Positions 9,053-18,564 are shown, numbered from the stretch's first letter. The stretch: 64,000 bases of DNA from Verrucomicrobiales bacterium (GCA_002698785.1 PAAG01000008.1:54306-118305), one strand, 5' to 3'. Program-made: numbers and translations. Notes: generated from the letters alone by a model not told the origin.

Positions 9053-9967
9053 ATGAATCGCCGTAAAGCTTGTCAGCTACTCGGAGCGACTGCGCTCGTC
9101 CCTGGCCTATCCCGTGCTGCTGAGGGTTCCGCTCATCCTCGATATGTCCTTTCATCAGCGATGTATGGCGACATGCCGCTGGAGACTGTACTTGGAGAGG
9201 TGAAGAAAGCTGGCTGCGAGTCTGTCGATATCTGGCGCAAGGTCCATGCAACCCATCGCGAGCAGATCGAAGAAATGGGGGATGAAGCATTTCAGGCCTT
9301 GTTGGATGAATACGAGACGAAGATGTCGATTTCGACCTGCTATCCGCTGGGACCTTTCCGGCAGGATGATGAAATGCGCTGGGTGAAGAAGAACGGTGGC
9401 TATATGACTGTCTGCGGCTCGGGAAGCATGGGAGAGAAGGATCCCGAGGGCGAGGAGGCGAAGAAGCAAGTGAAGGCGTTTTTCGAAAAGTTGAAACCGC
9501 ACTATGAGTTGGCGGAAGAGTTGGGAGTAGCAATGGCCATCGAGAACCATGCGAACTCGATGCTCTACAGCCCAGACTCGATGCGATACTTCGCGGAACT
9601 GAATCCCTCGAAGAATGTGGGGATCGCTTTCGCCCCGCACCATCTCCATCTTTTCGTCGATCAGATTCCAGCGCTGATTCGGGAACTCGGAAAGGAGAAT
9701 ATTCCGTTCATCTATTTTCAGGAGTATTCGAAATCATCGAAAGAGAAGATGGCGAAGGAGATTGAGTTGCAACAGATGCCGGGCTTTGGATCGCTGGATT
9801 ATGTGCCGATTCTCGCTGCTTTGAAGGAAATTGAGTTTGATGGGCTAGCGGAGATCTTCATGCACCCTGTTCCACGGGGTATCCCAATGTTGCCAACCGC
9901 GGAGGAGATAACGGGAGCGATCAATACATCGAGAGAGTATCTCGGTGAATGCCTGGAAAAGATATGA
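9053..9967 (+). CDS. Exported sugar phosphate isomerase/epimerase-like TIM-barrel protein
   Basis: This 304-residue protein starts with a twin-arginine-like leader (MNRRKACQLLGATALVPGLS). It then has a xylose-isomerase-like TIM barrel: LETVLGEVKKAGCESVDIW, a VAMAIENHAN strand whose Glu/Asn/His would bind metal and substrate, and an EFDGLAEIFMHP C-terminal strand. The superfamily includes epimerases acting on 3-keto sugars, which fits the downstream DUF1080 gene. Its stop overlaps the start of the cytochrome gene in ATGA, indicating translational coupling. Confidence 0.82.
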   Translation: MNRRKACQLLGATALVPGLSRAAEGSAHPRYVLSSAMYGDMPLETVLGEVKKAGCESVDIWRKVHATHREQIEEMGDEAFQALLDEYETKMSISTCYPLGPFRQDDEMRWVKKNGGYMTVCGSGSMGEKDPEGEEAKKQVKAFFEKLKPHYELAEELGVAMAIENHANSMLYSPDSMRYFAELNPSKNVGIAFAPHHLHLFVDQIPALIRELGKENIPFIYFQEYSKSSKEKMAKEIELQQMPGFGSLDYVPILAALKEIEFDGLAEIFMHPVPRGIPMLPTAEEITGAINTSREYLGECLEKI

Positions 9968-12027
9968 GGTTCACCTTTTTTATTGTCACATTGGTTGCTG
10001 TGATAGGAGAGGGCGCTCAGGGGGCACCTCATGTGGTGGGATACGAACGGTTTCATTCTGACAAACCAACCGTAGAGGGGGGAGCGATTCTTTTTTCCGA
10101 ACTGGGATGCGCGAACTGTCATGGGGGATCACCTGTAGTTGTTCCGAGAAAGGGACCGAATTTGGCGGATCTCAGTCGCCGTGTCGATAGGGAATGGTTA
10201 GCTGCATTTTTACGAGAGCCGGAGTCTGGTCGTGATGGCTCTACGATGCCCCAGATGTTTCATGGTCTCAGCGATGGGGATATTTCGGCCGTGTTGGATT
10301 ACCTGGGAACTTTCGAGACAAAAAAGAAGATCTCGCCTCCTCGTCATGCGAATGCGGAGCGGGGAAGTGCAGTGTTCCATGAGTCTGGCTGCGTGTCGTG
10401 TCATGCGCCGACGTCTGACTACAAAGGGCCTCATGGAAGCGGAGCTGATTTTGAATCGGACCTGATTGTTTCACATCCAGATTTCAAAAAGAAGACGAAC
10501 ATTGATGCCCTGACTGTATTCCTTTCCGACCCTTCCGCTTATCGCCCTGACGGGCGCATGCCACACATTAGATTCGAGGGGCAGGAGGCAAGTGACCTTG
10601 CTGCGCACCTGCTCGATGAACAGGGAAGTGACCCTCGTGAAATGCCACGTCTACGTAAATGGCCGAAGGCAGAAGCTGCCTCTATCGAAAAAGGTAAGGA
10701 ACTTGTGCAGAAGATGAATTGTGCAGCTTGCCACGAGAGCCCTAAGGTTGGGGAATCGAAAATGGCTCCTCTGACGGGTTCGTCAGGTGGTTGCCTATCT
10801 GATAAACCTGTCGAGGGGCTGCCCTTTTATTCTTTGACGGAGGGTCAGCAAGAGTCGTTGAAACTGTTTTTATCGAAGAAGGAGAGCGATCTGGATAACG
10901 ACATCACATTCGCCGCGATGAATTGCTATGCGTGTCACGACCGGGATGGGAAAGGAGGCGCGACGCCAGAGACAAATCCATTTTTCGTGGGAGACGAAGC
11001 ATTGGGTGACTCTGGAAGGCTTCCTCCTCCTCTTACGGGGATTGGCCACAAGCTGAAGAAATCGTGGATGGAGTCAGTTTTTCGAGGCGACGAGGGAAGC
11101 CGTGTTCGACCCTATGTGAAAACTCAGATGCCAGTGTACGCAAAACATGCAGTCGAACTAGCCAACTGGCTGGAGAAGCTGGACGCGAAACCAGATGCAA
11201 AGCAAATGACTCTTCATCCTGCAGATATTGAAGCGGGAAGGAAAATGTTAGGAATTGTTGGTGGTGCAAACTGTATCACTTGTCATGAATGGGGCGAGTA
11301 TTCTTTGATGGGGATCCATGCGTTGGATATCAGTTCGCTCGACGAGCGGTTGAGGCCAGAGTGGTTTCGTTCCTATCTACTCGATCCCGCAACCTATCGT
11401 CCAGGGACTCTGATGCCACCATTGTGGCCGGGTGGGCACTCAACCGTGAAGGATGTTCTAGGAGGTGATACAGAGCGCCAGATCGCTGCGATATGGGAAT
11501 TTATCAAGGATGGGGAAGGCGTGCCCGAAGGATTTCCTGACAGGGCAGGCGGTGCCTTTGAACTAAAGCCAGTCGATCGTCCTATTATTCAGCGAACTTT
11601 CTTCGAAAAGGCAGGAATGAAAGCAATTCTGGTAGGATTTCCGGGTGGGATCAATTTGGCCTTTGACGGTGACAAGGCTCAGTTGGCTCAGGTGTGGAGA
11701 GGTCCGTTTTTTGATGCTTACAATACCTGGTATACCCGGGCAGCTCCAATTGAGAAGCCGCTCAGCGATGAAGTATACAACGTGTCCGTTTCCGAAAAGG
11801 ACGCTCGCTTTCGCGGGTATCGAACAGACGAAGATGGGAATCCAACTTTCCTTAGCACGTTGGGAGATCAAGAGGTGGAGGAGTCCTATGCTGTCGAAGA
11901 TGGGAAGCTGATTCGAACAATCAAATGGTCAGAGGGGAGACCGGTTCCCTTTTTCCATCCGGAAGGTGTCGAACATGCCGAGAAACGAGAGGGGGATACC
12001 CTGACAATTACCTATTCCTGGAAATGA
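9964..12027 (+). CDS. Secreted multi-domain cytochrome c with five CxxCH motifs
   Basis: The start at 9964 overlaps the previous stop (ATGA) and gives a signal peptide (hydrophobic about 4-15). The 687-residue product has five CxxCH haem-attachment motifs, with first Cys at about 49, 143, 253, 321 and 437. They lie in repeated cytochrome-c-like units (ELGCANCHGG, ESGCVSCHAP and so on), several followed by an R-x-G-x-MP or TLMPP Met-ligand segment. The C-terminal 170 residues lack haem motifs and resemble the non-haem tail seen in PVC haem proteins. It probably carries electrons from an oxidation in the periplasm, perhaps by the propeller protein encoded next (4-base overlap). Confidence 0.85.
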   Translation: MRFTFFIVTLVAVIGEGAQGAPHVVGYERFHSDKPTVEGGAILFSELGCANCHGGSPVVVPRKGPNLADLSRRVDREWLAAFLREPESGRDGSTMPQMFHGLSDGDISAVLDYLGTFETKKKISPPRHANAERGSAVFHESGCVSCHAPTSDYKGPHGSGADFESDLIVSHPDFKKKTNIDALTVFLSDPSAYRPDGRMPHIRFEGQEASDLAAHLLDEQGSDPREMPRLRKWPKAEAASIEKGKELVQKMNCAACHESPKVGESKMAPLTGSSGGCLSDKPVEGLPFYSLTEGQQESLKLFLSKKESDLDNDITFAAMNCYACHDRDGKGGATPETNPFFVGDEALGDSGRLPPPLTGIGHKLKKSWMESVFRGDEGSRVRPYVKTQMPVYAKHAVELANWLEKLDAKPDAKQMTLHPADIEAGRKMLGIVGGANCITCHEWGEYSLMGIHALDISSLDERLRPEWFRSYLLDPATYRPGTLMPPLWPGGHSTVKDVLGGDTERQIAAIWEFIKDGEGVPEGFPDRAGGAFELKPVDRPIIQRTFFEKAGMKAILVGFPGGINLAFDGDKAQLAQVWRGPFFDAYNTWYTRAAPIEKPLSDEVYNVSVSEKDARFRGYRTDEDGNPTFLSTLGDQEVEESYAVEDGKLIRTIKWSEGRPVPFFHPEGVEHAEKREGDTLTITYSWK

Positions 12028-13514
12028 GAGTTTGCATTTATATTTGGGCTATTTGCCTCTTTGCCGGTACGGCCGTCTCCGGTAAGGATAAATCCTACGA
12101 GGTCTTTGAAATGATGACTGCCAGTTCTCCGAGCGATTCGCGTTCGAAGGAGTGGAAGCCTGGAGATGGAATTTCACTGGAAGTCAGTGGAATGGAATGG
12201 ATGGGCGACGGTCGCTTGGCTGTATGTGTCCGCAAAGGCGAAGTTTGGCTGATCGACAATGCTCTTTCGGATGACCGAGAGAAGATCGATTACAAGCTGT
12301 TCGCATCGGGGCTTCATGAGCCGCTTGGGCTTTTGAAGGATGGGAACGAGTTGTTGGTTTGTCAGCGATCCGAAGTGACGCGGTTACAGGATAATGACGG
12401 AGACGGTGTTGCGGATGCCTACCTCACCGAGGCAGACGGATGGAATGTGTCAGGGAACTATCACGCCTATGCCTATGGGCCAGAGCGAGATGGTGACGGG
12501 AATCTTTGGGTTACATTAAACCTGGGCATGGGCTCTCTTGCGAACAACTCAATCGGTTGGCGTGGATGGGGAGGAATTATCGGGAAGGATGGTAGATTTG
12601 TCCCCAAATCGCTTGGAATGCGTTCTCCCAGTGGAATGGGGCGGAATAAGGAGGGTGATATGTTCTACTCTGACCAGCAGGGAACGTGGATCCCGGCAAC
12701 ACCGATTTACCATCTGCGACCTGGTGTTTTCTATGGAAATCAGGAATCGCTCGGATCTCTGAAACTAGCCGATGCTCCGTTTCAAATGGCGAGTATCCCC
12801 AAGCCGAATACGCCATATCCTGAAGCGCTGGAGAGTTCTCCTGAATTTGTGCCTCCCGCTGTGTGGCTTCCCTATAATAAGATGGGGCGTTCGGCGACCG
12901 ACATTCAATTGATCGATCAGAATGGAAAGTTTGGGCCATTTGACGGGCAGTTGTTAGTCGGCGAGTTCACGAATGCAGCTGTGAGCCGGGTTTTTCTTGA
13001 GGTGGTAGGGGGAGAGTATCAGGGTGCGTGTTTTCCTTTTCTTGATGGATTTGCCGCAGCAGTGGTTCGTCTCGAATTCGCTCCGGATGGATCGCTGTTT
13101 GTCGGGATGACCAACCGAGGATGGTCGTCGCTGGGGAATCGTTCTTATGGATTGTCGCGGGTTCGTTTCAGCGGCAAGACTCCCTTTTCCATCAAAGAGA
13201 TGAAGGCAAAGCCGGATGGATTTGAACTGGTGTTTACCGAGGAGGTGGACCCAGCCACGCTCGAATCTCTGGAGATGATCAGTTACACGTACGAGTATTC
13301 CTCACGCTATGGAGGCGATGAAATGGATACCAAGAATGTAGCAATCGAGGGGAGTGATATCTCGGATGATGGCAAGACAGTGAGGCTCAAGTTGAAGGGA
13401 CTACGCCGTTACCATGTGCATGAGTTGCATGCTACAGGTGTGAAGTCGAAGTCGGGATCGAAATTGGGATCGCCTTTTGCCTATTACACGCTCAATCAGA
13501 TTCCGGAGAAATGA
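12024..13514 (+). CDS. Secreted beta-propeller protein of PVC membrane-bound dehydrogenase type
   Basis: The ATG at 12024 overlaps the cytochrome stop and gives a signal peptide (MRVCIYIWAICLFAGTAVSG). The 496-residue protein has a six-bladed-propeller pattern of the sorbosone/glucose dehydrogenase type: GMEWMGDGRLAVCVRKGEVWLI, a Ca-loop-like DNDGDGVADAY, GNLWVTLNLG, RSPSGMGRN and a final LEFAPDGSLFVGMTNRGW blade. PVC relatives often fuse this domain to a haem-binding CxxCH domain; here no CxxCH is present and the haems are in the adjacent gene. It may oxidise a sugar and pass electrons to that cytochrome. PQQ or another cofactor cannot be confirmed from the sequence. Confidence 0.75.
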   Translation: MRVCIYIWAICLFAGTAVSGKDKSYEVFEMMTASSPSDSRSKEWKPGDGISLEVSGMEWMGDGRLAVCVRKGEVWLIDNALSDDREKIDYKLFASGLHEPLGLLKDGNELLVCQRSEVTRLQDNDGDGVADAYLTEADGWNVSGNYHAYAYGPERDGDGNLWVTLNLGMGSLANNSIGWRGWGGIIGKDGRFVPKSLGMRSPSGMGRNKEGDMFYSDQQGTWIPATPIYHLRPGVFYGNQESLGSLKLADAPFQMASIPKPNTPYPEALESSPEFVPPAVWLPYNKMGRSATDIQLIDQNGKFGPFDGQLLVGEFTNAAVSRVFLEVVGGEYQGACFPFLDGFAAAVVRLEFAPDGSLFVGMTNRGWSSLGNRSYGLSRVRFSGKTPFSIKEMKAKPDGFELVFTEEVDPATLESLEMISYTYEYSSRYGGDEMDTKNVAIEGSDISDDGKTVRLKLKGLRRYHVHELHATGVKSKSGSKLGSPFAYYTLNQIPEK

Positions 13515-14917
13515 GGAGAATTTTTCTGCTCTTGCTTTGCCTCTCTGGAGGATTGGTCTGTGGTGCTGAACGTCCTAACATCGTCTACATCATTGCTGAC
13601 GATCAATCATGGACCGACTTTGGTTTCATGGGGAGCGAGAGCGTGCACACTCCCAACCTTGATGCACTGGCCGCGAATTCAGCGCGGTTTCCGAACGGGT
13701 ATTTGCCGACGAGTGTTTGCCGTCCCTCTCTAGTGACGTTGTTGACTGGGCTTTACCCGCACGAGCACCAGGTGCATTTCAACCACGGGCCTCCGGGGAA
13801 TTCGGCCTACAACAAGATGACTTCGGTCGAAGAGTATGTGCAGGTCCGATCGAAGGAGTTCGATTTGATCAAAAAGGTTCCGACGCTTCCTGGTGTTCTC
13901 GGGCAGTGTGGATATCGCAGTTTACAGACAGGAAAGTTCTGGGAAGGACATTGGAAAAATGGAGGTTTTACAGATGGAATGACCGTCTTTGAAGCTCCAC
14001 CGAGGAGTCAAACCTATGGCGGCGTCAGGAAGCTCGCGAGCGGAGATCGTGTTGCTCATGGAAATGGCGATTGGGGCCTTCAGATCGGGCGAGAGACGAT
14101 GCAACCGATCTGGGATTTTGTAGCAGATTGTAAGAAAGAGGATGCGCCGTGGCTTATCTGGTATGCGCCCTACCTACCACATCAGCCACATGATTCACCG
14201 GAGAGGTTTTACGACATCGCGAGGCAGATGCCCGGTATCGAGCCGCACCAAATCCCGTATTATGCTTCCATCGCGCAGTTTGACGAAACGGTAGGCGATC
14301 TCGTGCGATTTGTAGAAGAGCACAGCGACCTTTCCAATACGATATTTGTCTTCGTGTCAGACAATGGCTGGAGTGCTAGTAAGAAGCCTCAAAAGGGGCG
14401 GGAGGTGGAATTTGCTCATACGAAGAACAGTAAGAGGGCTCCCTTCGATGAAGGCGTAAGGAGTCCGATTTTATTTCGATGGGATGGTGTGATCGAGCCG
14501 GAAACGCATGAGGAATTGGTGAGTAGTGTCGATATCGTTCCAACATTACTGGCTGCTTCGGGATGTGAGCCGATCGAAGGACAGGGAGTGAATCTTCTGC
14601 CTGCGATGAAAGGGGAGACTGATTTGGATTCTGAACGGGCTGTATTCGGCGAGATTTATCCAGGGGATGCAACAAGCCTAGGGCATCCTGATCACGATAT
14701 TGCGTATCGCTGGGTTCGGCAGGGAGATTTTAAACTGATCGTTCCGCATGGAGAAAAGCCGTGGGGAGGGTATCTCGATCAAGTGGCCCTCTATAATGTG
14801 GCGAGTGATCCTACGGAGTCCGTGAATCTTGCTGGTGAGGCGAAAGTAGAAGGCATCCGGGAGAATCTCCAGAATTTGCTGGATGTTTGGTGGAGCCCTA
14901 ACGGCGCACGTAAGTGA
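13511..14917 (+). CDS. Secreted type I sulfatase with altered formylglycine motif
   Basis: This 468-residue protein has a signal peptide (about 1-19) and the metal-site IADDQ (D30-D31). The formylglycine region is TSVC70-R-P-S-L74, so the Arg that normally closes C-x-P-x-R is Leu. The rest of the S1 core is present: HTPNLDALA, an APYLPHQPHDSP segment, VSDNGW, KNSKRAPFDEGVRSP and a C-terminal EIYPGD...RWVRQGDFKLI segment. PVC sulfatases with C-R-P-S-L are a recurring subgroup, to my knowledge, so the enzyme may still be active. The start overlaps the propeller stop by four bases, and it is co-transcribed with DUF1080. Confidence 0.88.
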   Translation: MRRIFLLLLCLSGGLVCGAERPNIVYIIADDQSWTDFGFMGSESVHTPNLDALAANSARFPNGYLPTSVCRPSLVTLLTGLYPHEHQVHFNHGPPGNSAYNKMTSVEEYVQVRSKEFDLIKKVPTLPGVLGQCGYRSLQTGKFWEGHWKNGGFTDGMTVFEAPPRSQTYGGVRKLASGDRVAHGNGDWGLQIGRETMQPIWDFVADCKKEDAPWLIWYAPYLPHQPHDSPERFYDIARQMPGIEPHQIPYYASIAQFDETVGDLVRFVEEHSDLSNTIFVFVSDNGWSASKKPQKGREVEFAHTKNSKRAPFDEGVRSPILFRWDGVIEPETHEELVSSVDIVPTLLAASGCEPIEGQGVNLLPAMKGETDLDSERAVFGEIYPGDATSLGHPDHDIAYRWVRQGDFKLIVPHGEKPWGGYLDQVALYNVASDPTESVNLAGEAKVEGIRENLQNLLDVWWSPNGARK

Positions 14918-14955
14918 ATTGCTATTTTGTTCACCCTCCGGTATATGCTCGCACA

Positions 14956-15744
14956 ATGAGATTTCTTGCCCCTTTTCTTTCGGTTCTGTTCATTACATGC
15001 CTCGTAGTTGGAGAGGAATTCACTCCGCTATTCAACGGCAAAGACCTTTCGGGATGGGACGGTGATCCTGCACTTTGGAAGGTAGAGGATGGAGTGATCG
15101 TGGGAATTTGTGAAGGCCCGGATGCACTGGAACACAATACATTTCTCATCTGGTCGGAAGGAACAGTGAAAGACTTTGAACTGAAGGCAACGGTCCGTGT
15201 GATTGGCGATAATAACTCCGGTGTCCAGTATCGCAGCAAGAAGCTACCGGAGAAAGGGGAGTGGGCGATCACGGGGTATCAGTGCGACATTCATCCAGCG
15301 ATTCAGCACACGGGGATGACCTACGAAGAAAAGGGGCGCGGCATCTTCGGATTGAATGGCAAGAATGTAGCACTGGATCCTGATGGAAAACGGTGGTTGC
15401 TGTCAGAGCACGAGCCGGTAAAAGCGGATGTATCCGAATGGACGGAATACACGATTATCGCGCGTGGAAATCATCTCATTCATAAGGTGAATGGAGAAGT
15501 TTCTTCGGAGTTATTCGATTATCATGAAGAGGGACGAGCGCTGGATGGTCTCGTCGCGATCCAGCTCCACCGAGGAAATAAAAACCGTGTCGAAGTCAAA
15601 GAGATCAAGATCAAGACACTCGATGACGGAGAGGTGATTCCGTTCGATGAGAGCGCCTTGGAAGGTGCTACCAAGGTTGAGAGACCTGGGACACAGAACC
15701 CACAGGGAACTGGGCCCATACAGCCTTCGAAAGGAAAGAAGTAG
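14956..15744 (+). CDS. Secreted DUF1080 protein (3-keto-disaccharide hydrolase type)
   Basis: This 262-residue protein starts at the ATG at 14956, which gives a signal peptide ending near GEEF. A GTG at 14914 overlapping the sulfatase stop is possible but adds an unlikely leader. The domain is a concanavalin-like sandwich of the DUF1080 family: FTPLFNGKDLSGWDG, FLIWSEGTVKDFELKATVR, NSGVQYRSK, GYQCDIHP and VAIQLHRG all match the family pattern. Members hydrolyse 3-keto-glycosides or 3-keto-disaccharides in periplasmic catabolism, and this fits the oxidative genes upstream. It is last in the operon and convergent with ppk2, 17 bases away. Confidence 0.88.
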   Translation: MRFLAPFLSVLFITCLVVGEEFTPLFNGKDLSGWDGDPALWKVEDGVIVGICEGPDALEHNTFLIWSEGTVKDFELKATVRVIGDNNSGVQYRSKKLPEKGEWAITGYQCDIHPAIQHTGMTYEEKGRGIFGLNGKNVALDPDGKRWLLSEHEPVKADVSEWTEYTIIARGNHLIHKVNGEVSSELFDYHEEGRALDGLVAIQLHRGNKNRVEVKEIKIKTLDDGEVIPFDESALEGATKVERPGTQNPQGTGPIQPSKGKK

Positions 15745-15761
15745 AAAGGGGAGCGCTCAAT

Positions 15762-16793
15762 CTACACTTTGAGGCGCTCGCCTTGTTCGTAGATATCTTT
15801 CGCGAATCCTACGATCAGCGGATCGAGATTCTTGAGGAGCTCTTTGTCTTTTCCTTCGTAGGGGACTTTGTTGAGGAGGTAGAGCATCGCGTTCAAGCGG
15901 GCTCTTTTCTTGTCATCTGATCTGACGATTGTCCATGGAGCATCCGCAGTGTCGGTGTAGAAGAGCATTCCTTCCTTCGCTTTGGTGTATTCCTCCCATC
16001 GGCCGAGAGATTCAACATCCATGGGGCTGAGTTTCCACTGCTTCAGCGGATCTTGAGCACGGCCCAGGAATCTTCGCAATTGCTCTTCACGGCTCACAGA
16101 GAACCAGAATTTGAAAAGGCGTATACCGCTTCGCACTAACATTCGTTCGAACTCCGGCGCCTGACGCATGAACTCAAGATATTCGTGTGGCGAGCAAAAT
16201 CCCATGACATGCTCCACGCCTGCACGGTTATACCAAGAGCGGTCGAAGAAAACGAGTTCGCCTCGGGTGGGGAGCTCTTTCACGTAACGCTGGAAATACC
16301 ACTGCCCGCGCTCTGTTTCTGATGGTTTTGCTAGGGCAACTACGCGAGCGCCACGAGGATTCAGGTTTTCGGTGAAACGTTGAATGGTTCCTCCTTTGCC
16401 CGCGGCATCCCGACCTTCGAAAATCATTACAATTCTCTCGCCGGTCTTAATGGACCACGCCTGCAATTTAACCAATTCGATGTGAAGTTTTTCGATTAAA
16501 TCCTCGTATGAGGCCCGATTCATCATTCGATCATAGGGATACTTCTCGTTGATGATGTCTTTCTTGCTCTTTGCTTCCTTCACCCTTTTGACAAGCTCAG
16601 GAGGGATGCTCGCCTTTACTTGCTCATCAATGACAGCAACCATCGGGAAGGCCTCTTTCATCAGGTCCGACGACTTGTCTTCTTTAGCGTTCTTCTTGGT
16701 CTTCAGTCGGTTAGTCGTCTTGGGAGGCTTGTTAGTGCTTCTGTTAACGCTCTTTGTTTTTGGGCTGCCGTTTTCGCTTTGAGTCTGCTCCAT
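15762..16793 (-). CDS. ppk2: Polyphosphate kinase 2 family protein
   Basis: This 343-residue protein transfers phosphate between polyphosphate and nucleotides. The Walker A loop is EGRDAAGKGG (K133), the Walker B segment is FFDRSWYNR (D184) and the lid/helix region is EEQLRRFLGRAQDPLKQWKLSP. The first 45 residues are a Lys/Thr/Asn/Ser-rich, probably disordered extension not needed for the core. Whether it makes polyP (class I) or phosphorylates NDP or NMP cannot be settled by eye. The single-domain length suggests class I or III. It stands alone between the convergent DUF1080 gene and the upstream serine hydrolase. Confidence 0.9.
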   Translation of the reverse strand: MEQTQSENGSPKTKSVNRSTNKPPKTTNRLKTKKNAKEDKSSDLMKEAFPMVAVIDEQVKASIPPELVKRVKEAKSKKDIINEKYPYDRMMNRASYEDLIEKLHIELVKLQAWSIKTGERIVMIFEGRDAAGKGGTIQRFTENLNPRGARVVALAKPSETERGQWYFQRYVKELPTRGELVFFDRSWYNRAGVEHVMGFCSPHEYLEFMRQAPEFERMLVRSGIRLFKFWFSVSREEQLRRFLGRAQDPLKQWKLSPMDVESLGRWEEYTKAKEGMLFYTDTADAPWTIVRSDDKKRARLNAMLYLLNKVPYEGKDKELLKNLDPLIVGFAKDIYEQGERLKV

Positions 16794-16923
16794 GATTTTC
16801 TAAGTCCTTCAAGTGGTTCCGTGTCCCTTATCGCAGAGCCGCAAAATCGCTGGCAACTCATAAGGGAAAAGAACCTTGCGCAGCATATACTATGCCCAGC
16901 GATACGGAGCTTTTCGAGTACGA

Positions 16924-18078
16924 TCAGACAAATTCTGCGTAAACTGCTTCGACGAGGTCTAGAGACTTGCGGTTCGGAAGAATCCCTGTCTCCATCTGAT
17001 TCATCACATAGGCAAAGGAGATTCCGTTCTCGGGATCGGCAAATGAGTGGCTTCCCCCGGCTCCATGTTGGCCGAAAGCGGATAACGAAGGACCGAAGAT
17101 CGAGCGGTGTTTGCTACCGTCTGGCTCGAGTGGGTCTTTCATGAAGCCAGCAGTGAAGGCAGTCGTGAGTTGTAGTGTAAGGTCTGGTCCTTCAGTCAGG
17201 ACATTGCGTGCTGCCTCGACAACCGGTTTCGGGATGACCTGCACCTGGTCCATCTGTCCTCCTTGTGCAAGAATTTGATAGAACTTTGCCAACCCTTCTG
17301 CTGTGCCGACGCCACCTAGTGCTGGCAATCCTGCCTGTAAGGATTCCAGCTTGTTGATATCGCTGAGGGCTCTCATCCCAGCTGGGGAAGAGAACGCACC
17401 TGCAGCAAGGGAGTCGGGTTTTGCGATCTCCCTGTAGAAAGGAAGCTCTTCTTCCGATGGCCTCTGGGTTCGCGGCGGATACATGGACGCGAGCCGGTCG
17501 ATCATCCCAATGCTGAGATTCCCGATTCGAAAGTCAATTCGTAGCTTATCGGCGATATTTTCATTCCAGTATTGGCCCAGGGAAGGTGCTTTTGTCAGCC
17601 GGCGAACGACTTCGTCCCATAGAAATCCAATCGTGCGAGGGTGATAGCCGTGAGCTTTTCCGGGTTCCCAAAAAGGAGTTTGTTTTTCCAGAGCCTCGCG
17701 GGTAGCGGAGTAGTTCAATATGTTGCTGCGATTTTCTGGTGAGAGGGCAGCAAGACCCGATTGGTGAGAGAGAAGCTGCGCGTATGTTAGACCATTCTGA
17801 GCGGCTGTGAGTTCAGGCCAGATTTCAGAGACCTTCGCATGCATCGAAACGCCTGTATTGTGCAGCGCAAGCAAGACAGTAAGCGCTGCGGGCCCCTTGG
17901 TTGCCGAGAAAACGGGGACCATGGTTCGAGAATCCCATGGCACATCCTGGTCGCGGTCGCGCCAACCGTGGTGGGCCAATAATATTTCTTCGCCATCTTT
18001 CCAGATAGAAATAGATGCACCTAGCTCGCCCCTCTCAGCGAAGTTCCGGTGAAACAGTGATTCGATCGATTCACGCAT
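16924..18078 (-). CDS. Serine hydrolase, class C beta-lactamase / EstB family
   Basis: The 384-residue protein has the SxxK nucleophile motif in FSATKGPAALTVL, a Y-x-x-L-L-S-H-Q-S-G segment (YAQLLSHQSGL) and a C-terminal QHGAGGSHSF loop in place of the K-T-G triad (H-x-G type). This pattern marks the carboxylesterase/beta-lactamase class C family. No signal peptide is evident, so it is probably cytoplasmic and more likely an esterase or peptidase than a resistance enzyme. It ends a long minus-strand run, 15 bases after the TPR gene. Confidence 0.85.
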   Translation of the reverse strand: MRESIESLFHRNFAERGELGASISIWKDGEEILLAHHGWRDRDQDVPWDSRTMVPVFSATKGPAALTVLLALHNTGVSMHAKVSEIWPELTAAQNGLTYAQLLSHQSGLAALSPENRSNILNYSATREALEKQTPFWEPGKAHGYHPRTIGFLWDEVVRRLTKAPSLGQYWNENIADKLRIDFRIGNLSIGMIDRLASMYPPRTQRPSEEELPFYREIAKPDSLAAGAFSSPAGMRALSDINKLESLQAGLPALGGVGTAEGLAKFYQILAQGGQMDQVQVIPKPVVEAARNVLTEGPDLTLQLTTAFTAGFMKDPLEPDGSKHRSIFGPSLSAFGQHGAGGSHSFADPENGISFAYVMNQMETGILPNRKSLDLVEAVYAEFV

Positions 18079-18093
18079 AAGTATTGAGTCGGA

Positions 18094-18564
18094 CTATTTG
18101 ATTTCTTTTTTCAATGGACCGAGATCAGGGTCATCCAGGGCCTTCTGGCGAAATGAGGGCTCCATGTCTATCGACTGACTCAACCAGGTGAGGGCCGCCT
18201 GCTCGCGGCCAAGAGCAAGTTCGTAGCAAGCGAGGTTGTAAAAATACACTGGTTCATCCTGGAGGCTCGCAGGTCCTTTTTGGAGATGGTCGATGGCGTC
18301 CTGTGTCCGACTCAGGGCATGGAGTGCATAGGCGCCCTGGATGTAGCCAGCGTGTTCTTCCGGGTGGACTTCGCAGAGGACTTCGCTCAGGGTGAGTGCA
18401 TCCTCAAGGTGACCTCGATCAAGAGCTATGATGATACGCATTTCCTGAACCTGTGGCGTGCCACGTCTGTCAGGTGGGAGTTTCTCGATTTCACGGTCTG
18501 CTTCTTCCAGCATACCGAGATCGATATAGCCACGGGTTCGTTCGAGCCAGGGAGGGTCGTGCAT
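18094..18564 (-). CDS. Small TPR-repeat protein
   Basis: The 156-residue soluble protein is built from about four helical TPR-like repeats: RGYIDLGMLEEADREIEKLP, IIALDRGHLEDALTLSEVL, GYIQGAYALHALSRTQDAI and FYNLACYELALGREQAALTWL. It has no signal peptide or membrane helix. It lies between the transglutaminase and serine hydrolase genes in one co-directional run, which suggests an adaptor role. Its partner cannot be identified. Confidence 0.75.
   Translation of the reverse strand: MHDPPWLERTRGYIDLGMLEEADREIEKLPPDRRGTPQVQEMRIIIALDRGHLEDALTLSEVLCEVHPEEHAGYIQGAYALHALSRTQDAIDHLQKGPASLQDEPVYFYNLACYELALGREQAALTWLSQSIDMEPSFRQKALDDPDLGPLKKEIK

Noticed and set aside
16620..17144. 174-codon plus-strand ORF across the ppk2 start and serine hydrolase end
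   Set aside because: It is antisense to two real genes and has the Arg/Ser/Leu-rich composition typical of shadows.
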